Shown here: piece after piece, positions 25,261 through 33,880 of the stretch
Layout: the number at the start of each line of letters is the position of its first letter
How positions within the stretch are numbered: position 1 is the first letter of the stretch
Translations under genes and position numbers: made by a program
Source of the DNA: Streptomyces sp. DH5
GTDB taxonomy: Bacteria; Actinomycetota; Actinomycetes; Streptomycetales; Streptomycetaceae
NCBI RefSeq assembly: GCF_020873915.1
Contig: NZ_JAHWGP010000033.1
Span: forward strand, 1-64,000
Direction of reading: 5' to 3'
Length of the DNA: 64,000 nt
Notes under the pieces: generated by a model
Told to the model about the DNA's origin: nothing
Databases searched by the model: none
What the model saw: the letters and a program-made list of their open reading frames with translations, nothing else

Positions 25261-26706
25261 ATGTCCACGTCGGCCCCCGCCAAGGTGCCCACCCCCGAGC
25301 AGCCGGGGTCCGGTTCCGGCGTCCTCGACCGCCACTTCCGGATCAGCGAGCGCGGCAGCACCCTGTCGCGTGAGGTCCGCGGCGGTTTCGCCACCTTCTT
25401 CGCGATGGCCTACATCATCGTGCTGAACCCGATCATCCTGGGCAGCGCGAAGGACATGTACGGCCACCAGCTGGACAACGGCCAGCTGGTCACCGCGACC
25501 GCCCTGACCGCGGCGTTCACCACGCTCCTCATGGGCGTCGTCGGCAACGTCCCGATCGCGCTCGCCGCCGGCCTCGGCGTCAACTCCGTCGTCGCGCTCC
25601 AGCTCGCGCCGCGCATGTCCTGGCCGGACGCCATGGGCATGGTGGTGCTGGCCGGTTTCGTCGTCATGCTGCTGGTCGCCACCGGTCTGCGCGAGCGCGT
25701 GATGAACGCCGTCCCGTACGGACTGCGCAAGGCCATCGCCATCGGTATCGGCCTGTTCATCATGCTGATCGGCCTGGTCGACTCCGGCTTCGTCGCCCGC
25801 ATCCCGGACGCCGCCCAGACCACCGTCCCGCTCCAGCTCGGCGCCACCGGCCACCTCAACGGCTGGCCCGTCCTCGTCTTCGTCCTCGGCACGCTGCTCA
25901 CCCTGGCGCTGATCGTGCGCAAGGTGCCCGGCGCGATCCTCATCTCGATCGTCGCCATGACGGCCGTCGCGCTGGTCATCAACGCCGTCGCGGACATCGA
26001 GTCCTGGGGCCTGACCACGCCGACCTGGCCCGGCAACCCGGTCGCCACCCCCGACTTCGGCCTGATCGGCGAGGTCAGCCTGTTCGGCGGCTTCGGGAAG
26101 GTCGGGGTGCTGACCGGCGTCCTGTTCGTCTTCACCGTGCTGCTGTCGTGCTTCTTCGACGCGATGGGCACGATCATGGGCGTCTCGGACGAGGCCAAGC
26201 TGACCGACGGCGAGGGCCAGATGCCCGGCATCAACAAGGTCCTGTTCATCGACGGTGTCGCGGTCGCCGCGGGCGGCGCCAGTTCCTCCTCCGCCACCAC
26301 CGCGTTCGTGGAGTCCACCGCCGGTGTCGGCGAGGGCGCGCGGACCGGCTTCGCCAACGTCGTCACCGGCGGCCTGTTCACCGCGGCGCTGTTCCTCACG
26401 CCCGTCGCCACCATGGTCCCGTCCCAGGCGGCCACCCCGGCGCTGGTGGCGGTGGGCTTCCTGATCCTGGCGGGCTCGATCAAGGAGATCGACTGGGCGG
26501 ACTACACCATCGCCGTCCCGGCCTTCGTGACGATGCTGATGATGCCGTTCACCTACTCGATCACCAACGGCATCGGCATGGGCTTCCTCACCTTCGCGGT
26601 GCTGCGCCTGGCGGCCGGACGCGGCCGGGAGGTCCCGCCGGCGATGTACGCGGTGGCCGCGGTCTTCGCCTTCTACTACCTGATGCCCGCACTGGGCCTC
26701 ACCTGA
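25261..26706 (+). CDS. NCS2 family purine (guanine/hypoxanthine) permease
   Basis: 481 residues, with roughly 12-14 membrane segments. The family signatures are seen in EVRGGFATFFAMAYIIVLNP, ALAAGLGVNSVVA, the conserved DAMGTIMGVSDEA segment (with the loop GQMPGINKVLF) and ASSSSATTAFVESTAGVGEGARTG near residue 345. This matches AzgA/PbuG-type hypoxanthine-guanine permeases rather than the uracil/xanthine branch. It stands alone, so regulation cannot be linked to pathway genes here. Confidence 0.9.
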   Translation: MSTSAPAKVPTPEQPGSGSGVLDRHFRISERGSTLSREVRGGFATFFAMAYIIVLNPIILGSAKDMYGHQLDNGQLVTATALTAAFTTLLMGVVGNVPIALAAGLGVNSVVALQLAPRMSWPDAMGMVVLAGFVVMLLVATGLRERVMNAVPYGLRKAIAIGIGLFIMLIGLVDSGFVARIPDAAQTTVPLQLGATGHLNGWPVLVFVLGTLLTLALIVRKVPGAILISIVAMTAVALVINAVADIESWGLTTPTWPGNPVATPDFGLIGEVSLFGGFGKVGVLTGVLFVFTVLLSCFFDAMGTIMGVSDEAKLTDGEGQMPGINKVLFIDGVAVAAGGASSSSATTAFVESTAGVGEGARTGFANVVTGGLFTAALFLTPVATMVPSQAATPALVAVGFLILAGSIKEIDWADYTIAVPAFVTMLMMPFTYSITNGIGMGFLTFAVLRLAAGRGREVPPAMYAVAAVFAFYYLMPALGLT

Positions 26707-26723
26707 GGTGAGGACGCGGGGCC

Positions 26724-26912
26724 TCAGGTGACCCCGTAGAACCTCTCCGTCTCCTCGACGGCGGACTGGAACCGCTGGTCGAAGTCATCGCGCATGAGCG
26801 TCCGGACGACATGGTCCTGGACGCTCATGCCGCGTTTGGCGGCATGTTCCCGGAGCCGTTCGAGCAACTCGTGGTCCATGCGAAGGCTGAGCACTTCGGT
26901 CCTCATGGGCAC
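26724..26912 (-). CDS. Ribbon-helix-helix (CopG/Arc-type) DNA-binding protein
   Basis: 62 residues. The segment MRTEVLSLRMDHELLERLREHAAKRGMSVQDHVVRTLM has a short beta strand followed by two helices, as in ribbon-helix-helix repressors that act as dimers or antitoxins. There is no toxin partner next to it. The convergent permease ends 17 bases away. The start at 26912 (MPM) or 26906 cannot be separated. Confidence 0.75.
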   Translation of the reverse strand: MPMRTEVLSLRMDHELLERLREHAAKRGMSVQDHVVRTLMRDDFDQRFQSAVEETERFYGVT

Positions 26913-27040
26913 GAGCGTCGCCGCACACCGCCGTGCGGTGCGTCGTGTTTCGTCGCCGGATCACTCGTACGGGTGATCTCCTGTGACAGGAGTGGCAGGT
27001 CTCACTGGGAGGGACCCGCTTTTCCGGTGGTCTTTAGCGA

Positions 27041-27058
27041 GAGTAATGAGTTACTCTA
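27041..27058. promoter_or_regulatory. MarR-type palindromic operator
   Basis: AGAGTAATGAGTTACTCT: two 7-base arms AGAGTAA/TTACTCT with a 4-base centre, ending 6 bases before the marR ATG. Size and location fit autoregulation by a MarR dimer. The site lies where the -10/transcription start would be expected. Confidence 0.75.
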
Positions 27059-27064
27059 ACGAAC

Positions 27065-27502
27065 ATGCCGGACTTCAGCCATGGCGACGACGCAGCCGCC
27101 GTGAACGCCCTCCGCTCCGCCGTGATGCGGCTGTCCCGTCGGCTCAAGCACCAGCGCGTCGACGAGTCCCTCAGCCCCACCGAGATGTCGGTGCTCGGCA
27201 CGCTGGCCCGCTGCGGCAGCGCCACACCGGGCGAGCTCGCCCGCAAGGAGCACGTCCAGCCGCCGTCGATGACCCGCATCGTGGCCCTGCTGGAGGCCAA
27301 GGGACTCGTCCGCCTCGAGCCGCACCCCGACGACCGGCGCCAGAAGGTCGTCACCCAGACCGAACGGGCCGAGGCGATGCTCGAGGAGAGCCGCCGCAAG
27401 CGGAACGCGTTCCTGGCGACGCTGGTGGAGGAGCTCGACGAGGACGAGTGGGCGAAACTGCGCGCCGCCGCCCCCGTGCTGGAGAAACTCGCACACATCT
27501 GA
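27065..27502 (+). CDS. MarR-family regulator of the downstream MFS transporter
   Basis: 145 residues with a MarR winged helix: LKHQRVDESLSPTEMSVLGTLARCGSATPGELARKEHVQPPSMTRIVALLEAKGLVRLEPHPDDRRQK is the core region (about residues 28-95), including the wing motif DDRRQK. The palindrome just before the start and the MFS gene 51 bases downstream indicate a MarR-transporter operon that is derepressed by a ligand. Ligand and substrate are unknown. Confidence 0.9.
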   Translation: MPDFSHGDDAAAVNALRSAVMRLSRRLKHQRVDESLSPTEMSVLGTLARCGSATPGELARKEHVQPPSMTRIVALLEAKGLVRLEPHPDDRRQKVVTQTERAEAMLEESRRKRNAFLATLVEELDEDEWAKLRAAAPVLEKLAHI

Positions 27503-27553
27503 GCACACGCACCCACGCCGCGGGCAGCGGCCGCAGCAAGGAGGCGAAACCCT

Positions 27554-28918
27554 TTGAGTACGGGATCCGGAGCAGCTTCCGCCCCCGCACCTGACCACCG
27601 CGACACCCAGGCCGCCCCCGACACCCCCGCCCGCAGGAACTCCATGTTCTCCTCGCTGAGGATCAGGAACTACCGCCTGTTCTTCCTCGGCCAGGTCGTC
27701 TCCAACATCGGCACCTGGATGCAGCGCATCGCCCAGGACTGGCTGGTGCTGAGCCTCACCGGCTCCTCGGCCGCCGTCGGCATCACCACGGCCCTGCAGT
27801 TCCTGCCGATGCTGCTCTTCGGCCTCTACGGAGGCGTCCTCGTCGACCGCCTGCGCAAGCGGCCCACCCTCATCGTCACCCAGACCGCGATGGCCCTCAC
27901 CGCGATCGCGCTCGCCGTCCTCACCCTCACCGGCCTGGTCGACGTCTGGCACATCTACGTCGCCGCCTTCGCCCTCGGCCTCGCCACCGTCGTCGACAAC
28001 CCCGCCCGGCAGGCCTTCGTCTCCGAACTCGTCGGCCCCGGCCGGCTGCAGAACGCGGTCAGCCTCAACTCCGCGAACTTCCAGTCCGCCCGCCTGGTCG
28101 GCCCCGCCGTCGCGGGCCTGCTGATCACCGGCGTCGGCACGGGCTGGGCGTTCCTCCTCAACGGCCTGTCCTTCGTCGCGCCGCTCACCGGCCTGATGAT
28201 GATGCGCGCCCGCGAACTGCACGCCGTCGAGCGCGCCCCGCGCGGCAAGGGACAGCTGCGGGAGGGCCTGCGCTACGTCACCGGACGGCCCGAACTGCTC
28301 TGGCCGATCGTCCTGGTCGGCTTCATCGGCACCTTCTCCTTCAACTTCCCCGTCTACCTCTCGGCCTTCGCCGACGACGTCTTCGACGGCGGCGCGGGCG
28401 TCTACAGCATGTTCAACACGCTGATGGCGGTCGGCTCCGTCTCCGGCGCCCTGCTCGCCGCCCGGCGCGGCACGGCACGGCTGCGGCTGCTGATCATGGC
28501 CGCGATCGCGTTCGGCACGCTGGAGATCCTGGCCGCGGCGTCCCCGCGGCTGTGGATGTTCGCCCTGATCATGGTCCCGCTGGGGCTGGTCTCGATGACG
28601 GTCAACGTCACCACCAACACCAGCCTCCAGATGGCCACCGAACCGGTCATGCGCGGCCGTGTCATGGCCCTCTACATGATGGTGTTCCTCGGCGGCGCCC
28701 CGGTCGGCGCCCCGATCGTCGGCTGGATCACCGACACCTACGGCGCCCGCGTCGGCTTCGCGGCCGGCGGCGCGGTCGCGGTGGCAGCGGCGTCCGTCAT
28801 CGGCCTGATCCTGGCCCGGCTCGGCGGCCTGCGGCTGTCGGTGCGCTGGGACCGGGGCCACCCGCGCGTGCGGTTCGTGCCCCGGGAACGCCAGGAGGCA
28901 CTGGCTCCGGCGGTGTGA
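27554..28918 (+). CDS. MFS transporter (drug-efflux-like)
   Basis: 454 residues from a TTG with an excellent AAGGAGG site nine bases before it. The N-terminal domain is RNYRLFFLGQVVSNIGTWMQRIAQDWLVL, characteristic of the enterobactin/MFS_3 exporter family (EntS-like). Motif A-like sequence GGVLVDRLRKRPTL follows helix 2, and about 12 hydrophobic segments are present. Co-transcription with the MarR gene points to an efflux pump for a compound sensed by MarR. Confidence 0.88.
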   Translation: MSTGSGAASAPAPDHRDTQAAPDTPARRNSMFSSLRIRNYRLFFLGQVVSNIGTWMQRIAQDWLVLSLTGSSAAVGITTALQFLPMLLFGLYGGVLVDRLRKRPTLIVTQTAMALTAIALAVLTLTGLVDVWHIYVAAFALGLATVVDNPARQAFVSELVGPGRLQNAVSLNSANFQSARLVGPAVAGLLITGVGTGWAFLLNGLSFVAPLTGLMMMRARELHAVERAPRGKGQLREGLRYVTGRPELLWPIVLVGFIGTFSFNFPVYLSAFADDVFDGGAGVYSMFNTLMAVGSVSGALLAARRGTARLRLLIMAAIAFGTLEILAAASPRLWMFALIMVPLGLVSMTVNVTTNTSLQMATEPVMRGRVMALYMMVFLGGAPVGAPIVGWITDTYGARVGFAAGGAVAVAAASVIGLILARLGGLRLSVRWDRGHPRVRFVPRERQEALAPAV

Positions 28919-28941
28919 CCGCCCTCGGGCCGCGCCCCGTG

Positions 28942-29529
28942 TCAGCCGCGGGGGAACTCGTCGGTCCCGAGGACGAGACCGACGGCCGTCCGGACCAGAT
29001 CGATCTCGGTGCCGAAGCCGAAGCGCACGCTGCCGTGGTACTTCCCGTCCTCCGGCAGCGTGTGCAGGTGCCACTCGCCGGTGTACGGGTCGACGACCAG
29101 GTACACCGGCACGCCGGCGGCGGCGTAGGCGTCCTTCTTGGGGCCGTAGTCGTTCCCCGCGGTGCTCCGGGAGATCACCTCGGCGATGAACTCGACGTCC
29201 TCGCAGCGCCACCGGCCTTCGGCGTTCCTGGTCGCGCCCTCGGCCAGCAGCGTCACGTCGGAGGCGAAGCCGTTGAGATGCCCCGGGTAGTCGATGCGGA
29301 CGTCGGACTTGACCCGCTTCCGCGGGTACTTCACGCGCAGCTGATCGTAGATGTTCGCGATGATCTCCCAGTGGGTGTCCCGCTGCGGCGTCATGAAGAT
29401 GTGCCCCCCGACGATCTCGGTCTTGTAACCCTCGGGGACGGGCATCTTCTCCAGCCACTCGAACATCATGTCGAGCGTGAGTTCGTCGCCGCTCTCGGCC
29501 ATCTCGATCCTGTCTTCGAGGACGGTCAT
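28942..29529 (-). CDS. Uma2-family (DUF820) putative endonuclease 1
   Basis: 195 residues starting MTVLEDRIEMAES, with a GGAG-type site. It has the DUF820/Uma2 PD-(D/E)XK fold: VEIVGG-type strand IVGGHIFMTPQRDTHW, SDVRIDYPGH, a catalytic Glu/Ser strand FIAEVISRSTAGNDYGPKKDAYAAAGVPVYLVVDP with the Lys following. Streptomycetes have dozens of such genes, functions unknown. A paralogue lies at 31347-31976, and the two 5' leaders share a long identical block. The gene is convergent with the MFS gene. Confidence 0.85.
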   Translation of the reverse strand: MTVLEDRIEMAESGDELTLDMMFEWLEKMPVPEGYKTEIVGGHIFMTPQRDTHWEIIANIYDQLRVKYPRKRVKSDVRIDYPGHLNGFASDVTLLAEGATRNAEGRWRCEDVEFIAEVISRSTAGNDYGPKKDAYAAAGVPVYLVVDPYTGEWHLHTLPEDGKYHGSVRFGFGTEIDLVRTAVGLVLGTDEFPRG

Positions 29530-29566
29530 CGTGGCGCTCCTCCCCGGCTGCCGCTCGATGCGTACA

Positions 29567-29592
29567 GCCGCGCGGTACAACGATACGCACGG
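29567..29592. repeat. Duplicated leader block of Uma2 gene 1
   Basis: 26 bases identical to 32016-32041, placed 38 bases before the start codon (40 bases in the second copy). The core reads GCGGTACAACGATACGCACG on the plus strand. It is probably the promoter or an operator retained from the ancestral duplication. Confidence 0.75.
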
Positions 29593-29642
29593 CGACCGGG
29601 ACACGCGGGAGCGTACGTGCGTTCCCCTGTGAGACTGGGTGC

Positions 29643-30215
29643 ATGAGACTCTTCGCCGCCGTGCTGCCCCCCGAGGACGTGGTCCACGAGCTCGCCGTCG
29701 AGGTCGGGCGGCTGCGGGAGCTGCCCGGGGCGGACGGGATGCGGTGGACCGAGCGGGCCGGGTGGCACTTCACGCTGGCGTTCTACGGGGAGGTCGGTGA
29801 GGAGCTGCTGCCCGGACTGACGGAGCGCCTGGCGCGGGCCGCCGCACGCACCGAGCCGTTCGGGCTGGCGCTGCGCGGCGGAGGCCAGTTCGGGCGGGGG
29901 AAGGCCCTGTGGGCCGGCGCGGAGGGCGACCTCGCGGCCATGCGACTGCTGGCCGGGCGGGCCGGGGCGGCCGCGCGGAAGGCGGGCGTGCCGATGGACG
30001 AGCACCGCCGCTACACGGCCCACCTGACGCTGGCCCGCAGCCGGGGCGGCGTCGGCGTGCGGCCGTACCTCGACGCCCTGGAGGGCTTCCGCTCCCGCAC
30101 CTGGACCGTGGAGGAGCTGGTGCTGGTCCGCAGCCACCTGCCGAGGTCCGGGGTCGCGGGCGAGCAGCCGCGTTACGAGGCGGTCGCCCGCCGGGCACTG
30201 GGCGCGGCCGGTTAG
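29643..30215 (+). CDS. thpR: RNA 2',3'-cyclic phosphodiesterase
   Basis: 190 residues with the 2H phosphoesterase signature: two HxTx motifs, HFTLAF (His42/Thr44) and HLTLAR near 126, both intact. MRLFAAVLPPEDVVHEL at the N-terminus fits ThpR/LigT, a cytosolic enzyme that opens 2',3'-cyclic phosphates of RNA. It is divergent from Uma2 gene 1; a tiny membrane peptide gene follows 10 bases after its stop. Confidence 0.92.
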   Translation: MRLFAAVLPPEDVVHELAVEVGRLRELPGADGMRWTERAGWHFTLAFYGEVGEELLPGLTERLARAAARTEPFGLALRGGGQFGRGKALWAGAEGDLAAMRLLAGRAGAAARKAGVPMDEHRRYTAHLTLARSRGGVGVRPYLDALEGFRSRTWTVEELVLVRSHLPRSGVAGEQPRYEAVARRALGAAG

Positions 30216-30225
30216 GCTCGACGGC

Positions 30226-30315
30226 GTGGACCCGAAAACCCGGAACCGGATCATGGCCGGTGCGCTCGTACTGATGTTCGTCGTCGTGGGGCTGGCGTCG
30301 GCGCTGGGCAGGTAG
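30226..30315 (+). CDS. 29-residue single-helix membrane peptide
   Basis: GTG start giving MDPKTRNRIMAGALVLMFVV and ending SALGR. There is one positively charged N-terminus (KTRNR) and a hydrophobic helix of about 19 residues. It lies 10 bases after thpR on the same strand and could be co-transcribed. GC-rich third positions support coding use. Similar tiny membrane peptides exist in streptomycete genomes, but no function can be assigned. Confidence 0.6.
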   Translation: MDPKTRNRIMAGALVLMFVVVGLASALGR

Positions 30316-30348
30316 CGCCGACGCCGGCCCGCACGGTGTGCCCGCCGT

Positions 30349-31341
30349 CTACCAGGCGAATGCCTCCGGGGACGGCCCCGGCCCCGGGAAGATCTCGTCC
30401 AGCGACGTCAGCAGCTCCTCGCTCAGCTCCAGCTCGACCGCCCGCAGCGCGGACGCGAGCTGCTCGGCCGTGCGCGGACCGACGATCGGGCCGGTGACCC
30501 CGGGCCGGGTGAGCAGCCAGGCCAGCGCGGCCTCGCCGGGCTCGACGCCGTGCTTGTCGAGCAGGTCCTCGTACGCCTGGATCTGCGCCCGAGCGGTCGG
30601 ATCGGCGAGCGCTTCGGCGGCCCGCCCGGAGGCGCGGCGGCCACCCTCGGCCTGCTTCCTGAGCACACCGCCGAGCAGACCGCCGTGCAGCGGCGACCAG
30701 GGGATCACCCCGAGCCCGTAGTCGCGGGCGGCCGGGATCACCTCCATCTCGGCGCGCCGCTCGGCGAGGTTGTACAGGCACTGCTCGCTGACCAGCCCGA
30801 TGGTCCCGCCGCGCCGGGCGGCGATCTCGTTGGCCTGGGCGATCTTGTAGCCGGGGAAGTTCGAGGAGCCGACGTAGAGGATCTTGCCCTGCTGGATCAG
30901 GACGTCGACCGCCTGCCAGATCTCCTCGAACGGGGTGTCCCGGTCGACGTGGTGGAACTGGTAGACGTCGATGTAGTCGGTGCCCAGCCGCCTCAGCGAG
31001 GCGTCGACCGCGCGCCGGATGTTCACCGCGGACAGCTTGTCGTGGTTGGGCCAGGGCTCGCCGTCGGCGCCCATGTTCCCGTACACCTTCGTCGCGAGGA
31101 CCACCTTGTCGCGGCGGTCGCCGCCCTTGGCGAACCAGCTGCCGATGATGCTCTCGGTGCGGCCCTTGTTCTCACCCCAGCCGTACACGTTGGCCGTGTC
31201 GACGAAGTTGATGCCGGCGTCCAGCGCCGCGTCCATGATGGCGTGACTGTCGGCCTCGTCGGTCTGCGGACCGAAGTTCATCGTCCCGAGGACGAGCCGG
31301 CTGACCTTGAGACCTGTGCGTCCGAGCTGCGTGTACTTCAT
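30349..31341 (-). CDS. Aldo/keto reductase
   Basis: 330 residues in the usual start MKYTQLGRTGLKVSRLVLGTM. The catalytic tetrad is readable: Asp in NFVDTANVYG, Tyr in the same motif, Lys in VVLATKV and His in QFHHVDRD. A NAD(P)H-dependent oxidoreductase of the YajO/general stress 69-like subgroup (GSWFAKGGDRRDKVV). ATG 31347 or TTG 31350 would add two or three residues and overlap the Uma2 stop. The substrate is unknown. Confidence 0.9.
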   Translation of the reverse strand: MKYTQLGRTGLKVSRLVLGTMNFGPQTDEADSHAIMDAALDAGINFVDTANVYGWGENKGRTESIIGSWFAKGGDRRDKVVLATKVYGNMGADGEPWPNHDKLSAVNIRRAVDASLRRLGTDYIDVYQFHHVDRDTPFEEIWQAVDVLIQQGKILYVGSSNFPGYKIAQANEIAARRGGTIGLVSEQCLYNLAERRAEMEVIPAARDYGLGVIPWSPLHGGLLGGVLRKQAEGGRRASGRAAEALADPTARAQIQAYEDLLDKHGVEPGEAALAWLLTRPGVTGPIVGPRTAEQLASALRAVELELSEELLTSLDEIFPGPGPSPEAFAW

Positions 31342-31346
31342 GTTCA

Positions 31347-31976
31347 TCAAGCCAACGGCCTGGAGTGCGCTCTATGCAAGAGGGGCCGGTCCCGGGGGAA
31401 GTCGTCGGTGCGGAGGGTCAGGTCGGCCACGGTGCCGGTCAGATCGATGTCGTCGCCGAAGTCCACCCTCGTCCGCGTGAGGTAGTCGCCGTCCTTGGGG
31501 TCGGTGTAGACGAAACAGCGGCCCTGGTAGGGGTCGGCGATGACGTAGAGAGGGACCTCGGCGGTCGCGTAGGCGGCCTTCTTCGGACCGTAGTCGTTGG
31601 CGGCCGTGCCCTCGGAGATGACCTCGAAGACGAACCTGACGTCCTCGTAGCGCCAGTGGTTTCCCTCGTCCTTCTCCGCGGAGGCACGGAGGACGGCCAC
31701 GTCGGGACAGAGGCCGTTCTCGTGCCCCGGAAAGTCGATGCGGACGTCCGAGAAAACCAGGGCGTCCTTCCCGAACCGGGCTTCAACGGCCATCGCCATC
31801 TTGAAGATGATGGTCCAATGGGTGTCACGCTGCGGTGTCATGTAGACGGTGCCCCCGACGATCTCGACTTTGAACCCTTCGGGGACGGGCATCCGCTCCA
31901 GCCGCTCGAACCACTCGTCCAAGCTCTGGGTGTTGTCGCTCTCGGCCATCGCGATCCTGTCGTCAAGGACGGTCAT
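31347..31976 (-). CDS. Uma2-family (DUF820) putative endonuclease 2
   Basis: 209 residues, paralogue of the gene at 28942-29529. Both begin MTVLxDRI-MAES and share IVGGxxxMTPQRDTHW, SDVRIDxPGH and the NDYGPKKxAYA motif. The active-site acidic/Lys set (VRFVFEVISEGTAANDYGPKK) is intact. The C-terminus is longer (DDFPRDRPLLHRAHSRPLA), ending inside the aldo/keto reductase leader, so the two may be one transcript. The role of Uma2 proteins is unknown. Confidence 0.85.
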   Translation of the reverse strand: MTVLDDRIAMAESDNTQSLDEWFERLERMPVPEGFKVEIVGGTVYMTPQRDTHWTIIFKMAMAVEARFGKDALVFSDVRIDFPGHENGLCPDVAVLRASAEKDEGNHWRYEDVRFVFEVISEGTAANDYGPKKAAYATAEVPLYVIADPYQGRCFVYTDPKDGDYLTRTRVDFGDDIDLTGTVADLTLRTDDFPRDRPLLHRAHSRPLA

Positions 31977-32015
31977 CGTGGCGCGCTCCTCCCCGGCCGC
32001 CCACGGACGAGTGCG

Positions 32016-32041
32016 GCCGCGCGGTACAACGATACGCACGG
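32016..32041. repeat. Duplicated leader block of Uma2 gene 2
   Basis: The same 26 bases as at 29567-29592, at nearly the same distance from the start codon. Sequence between block and start diverges more (GGCCGCCCACGGACG against GGCTGCCGCTCGATG), so the block has been kept selectively or recently copied. Confidence 0.75.
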
Positions 32042-32087
32042 TGAGCAGGACACGGGACGGGCCGCGCATGCCGGACGGGCGGGACGG

Positions 32088-32768
32088 TCACTCCGCTCCG
32101 TCGTACGGCCCGCCCAGGTCCCACTCCTGCCACAGCGCCTCGGCGAAGGCGGCGGCGATCTTGTGCTCGCCGGTCTCGTTCGGGTGGGTGCCGTCGTAGG
32201 TGTCCGTGTGGAAGTCGTACGACTCCGGCGGTGGGACGAGCAGCAGCGGGGAGCGCGGTTCGTCGAGGTCGGCGACGGTCTTCGCGAGGAGTTCGTTGAA
32301 GTGCGTGACCTGGTCGGCGAAGGAGGTGTCCGCCTCCACCCGGATGTTGCGGATCACCGGCATCACGGCGACGCGGACACGCGGCCGGGCGGCCCGCGCC
32401 TCGGCGACGAACGCCCGCACGTTCTCCGCCGTCTGCTCGGCGTTGGTGTAGAAGCCCAGGTCGATCAGGCCCAGCGACACCAGCAGCACGTCCGCGCGGC
32501 AGGAGCGCACGGCCTCGCCGATCAGCGGGGCCATGTGGTGCCAGCCCTCGCCCCAGCCCGCCAGGTGGGCGCGGGGGAAGTCCGGGTCGGCGTACGCGTA
32601 GGAGGTCGGGGTGTCCGACGACGGGTCGTGGAGCGTCTCGCGCGGGCCGACCAGGGTGAAGGGGCCGCCGTACGCCGTGCACAGGTGCTGCCACAGCCGG
32701 TAGCGCCAGGTGTGTTCACCCGCGCTCCCGATCGTCATCGAGTCACCTACGGGCATGAACCTGAGCAC
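32088..32768 (-). CDS. SGNH/GDSL-family hydrolase
   Basis: 226 residues from GTG 32768, which begins directly with VLRFMPVGDSMTIGSAGEHTW, the block I GDS motif (Ser about residue 10). Block II Gly is likely in VSLGLIDLGFYTNAEQ and block V in YDGTHPNETGEHKIA, with Asp and His. No signal peptide is included in this start, so it appears cytosolic; longer in-frame starts overlap the divergent gene. Family members are esterases/lipases of carbohydrate or lipid esters; the substrate is unknown. Confidence 0.82.
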   Translation of the reverse strand: MLRFMPVGDSMTIGSAGEHTWRYRLWQHLCTAYGGPFTLVGPRETLHDPSSDTPTSYAYADPDFPRAHLAGWGEGWHHMAPLIGEAVRSCRADVLLVSLGLIDLGFYTNAEQTAENVRAFVAEARAARPRVRVAVMPVIRNIRVEADTSFADQVTHFNELLAKTVADLDEPRSPLLLVPPPESYDFHTDTYDGTHPNETGEHKIAAAFAEALWQEWDLGGPYDGAE

Positions 32769-32856
32769 ACGGTCATCATGGTGGATCGGCCCGGCCGCCG
32801 CGATGTGAGACCGGACACCCGCCGTGAAGTCCGCCGCGCCATGGCAGTCTTGGCCC

Positions 32857-33840
32857 ATGCGCAGACCCCTCGCCCTGCTCGCCGCGACCCTCCTCACCGG
32901 CGCGCTCGCCGTGCCCGCAGCCTCCGCCGCCGACGGCGGCGAGGGTTTCACGGTCAGGGACCCGCGCATCACCGAGTCCAGCGGGCTCGCCGCCTCCCGC
33001 CTCCACCCGGGCGTCTACTGGACCCACAACGACAGCGACGACGGCCCCTACCTGTACGCCGTCGACGGCGCGACCGGCGAGACCGTCGCCCGTCTCACCC
33101 TCACCGGCATCGGCACGCCCCGGGACGTCGAGGCGATCTCCGTCGGGCCCGGCGACAGGATCTTCGTCGGTGACATCGGGGACAACCTCGGCGGCACGTG
33201 GCCCCACGTCTGGATCTACGAACTGCCCGAGCCGAAGGAACTGAAGGACGCGACCGTGCGGGCCACGCAGTACGTGGTGAAGTACTCCGACGGGGCCCGG
33301 GACGCCGAGTCGATGGTCGTGCACCCGAAGACCGGGCGCGTCTACATCGTCGACAAGAAGGAGGAGGGCGGACACCTGTACGAGGGGCCCGAGAAGCTCT
33401 CCCCGTCCGGGGACAACGTCTTCCGGCCGGTCGCCCCCGTCGAGCTGTGGGCCACCGACGCCGCGCTCTCCCCGGACGGCGAGCACCTCGCCGTACGCGG
33501 CTACTTCGGCGGCATCCACTACGCCTGGAACGGCGGGAAGCTCCGGCGTGAGGGGCGGCTGAGCGTGCCGCTCCAGGGGCAGGGGGAGTCCGTGACCTTC
33601 TCCGCCGACGGCTCCCGGATCCTGTACGGCTCCGAGGGCGCCGAGAGCCCGGTCGAGTCCCGCGAGGCGCCCGGCGCCGGTGAAAGCGGGGGCGGTGGCG
33701 GGAAGGGCGCCCGCACGGAGGACGGGAAGAGCGTCGCGGGCGGCGGCGACGGGACCACCGTCAAGATCGGCGCGGTCACGCTGGCCGTGGTCGTCGCGGC
33801 CCTCTTCGGGCTGGGCCGCCTGCGCCGCCGCGGGCGCTGA
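32857..33840 (+). CDS. Secreted, membrane-anchored beta-propeller-like protein
   Basis: 327 residues with a signal peptide (MRRPLALLAATLLTGALAVPAASA, cleavage after ASA). The mature part has repeating strands such as SGLAASRLHPGVYWTHNDSDDG, VGDIGDNLGG and LSPDGEHLAVRGYFGG, which resemble WD40/YVTN-like propeller blades. A Gly/Glu linker (near 275-300) leads to one C-terminal helix (ITVKIGAVTLAVVVAALFGLG) and RLRRRGR, so the protein is held on the outside. The function is unknown. It is divergent from the SGNH hydrolase. Confidence 0.75.
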   Translation: MRRPLALLAATLLTGALAVPAASAADGGEGFTVRDPRITESSGLAASRLHPGVYWTHNDSDDGPYLYAVDGATGETVARLTLTGIGTPRDVEAISVGPGDRIFVGDIGDNLGGTWPHVWIYELPEPKELKDATVRATQYVVKYSDGARDAESMVVHPKTGRVYIVDKKEEGGHLYEGPEKLSPSGDNVFRPVAPVELWATDAALSPDGEHLAVRGYFGGIHYAWNGGKLRREGRLSVPLQGQGESVTFSADGSRILYGSEGAESPVESREAPGAGESGGGGGKGARTEDGKSVAGGGDGTTVKIGAVTLAVVVAALFGLGRLRRRGR

Positions 33841-33880
33841 GCCGGGAGCGGGTCGGGGACTCCTCCGCGTCCGGAGCCGG

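Noticed and set aside
27056-29773. Minus-strand 905-codon frame over marR and MFS
   Set aside because: Antisense of clearly functional genes; no recognisable domain.
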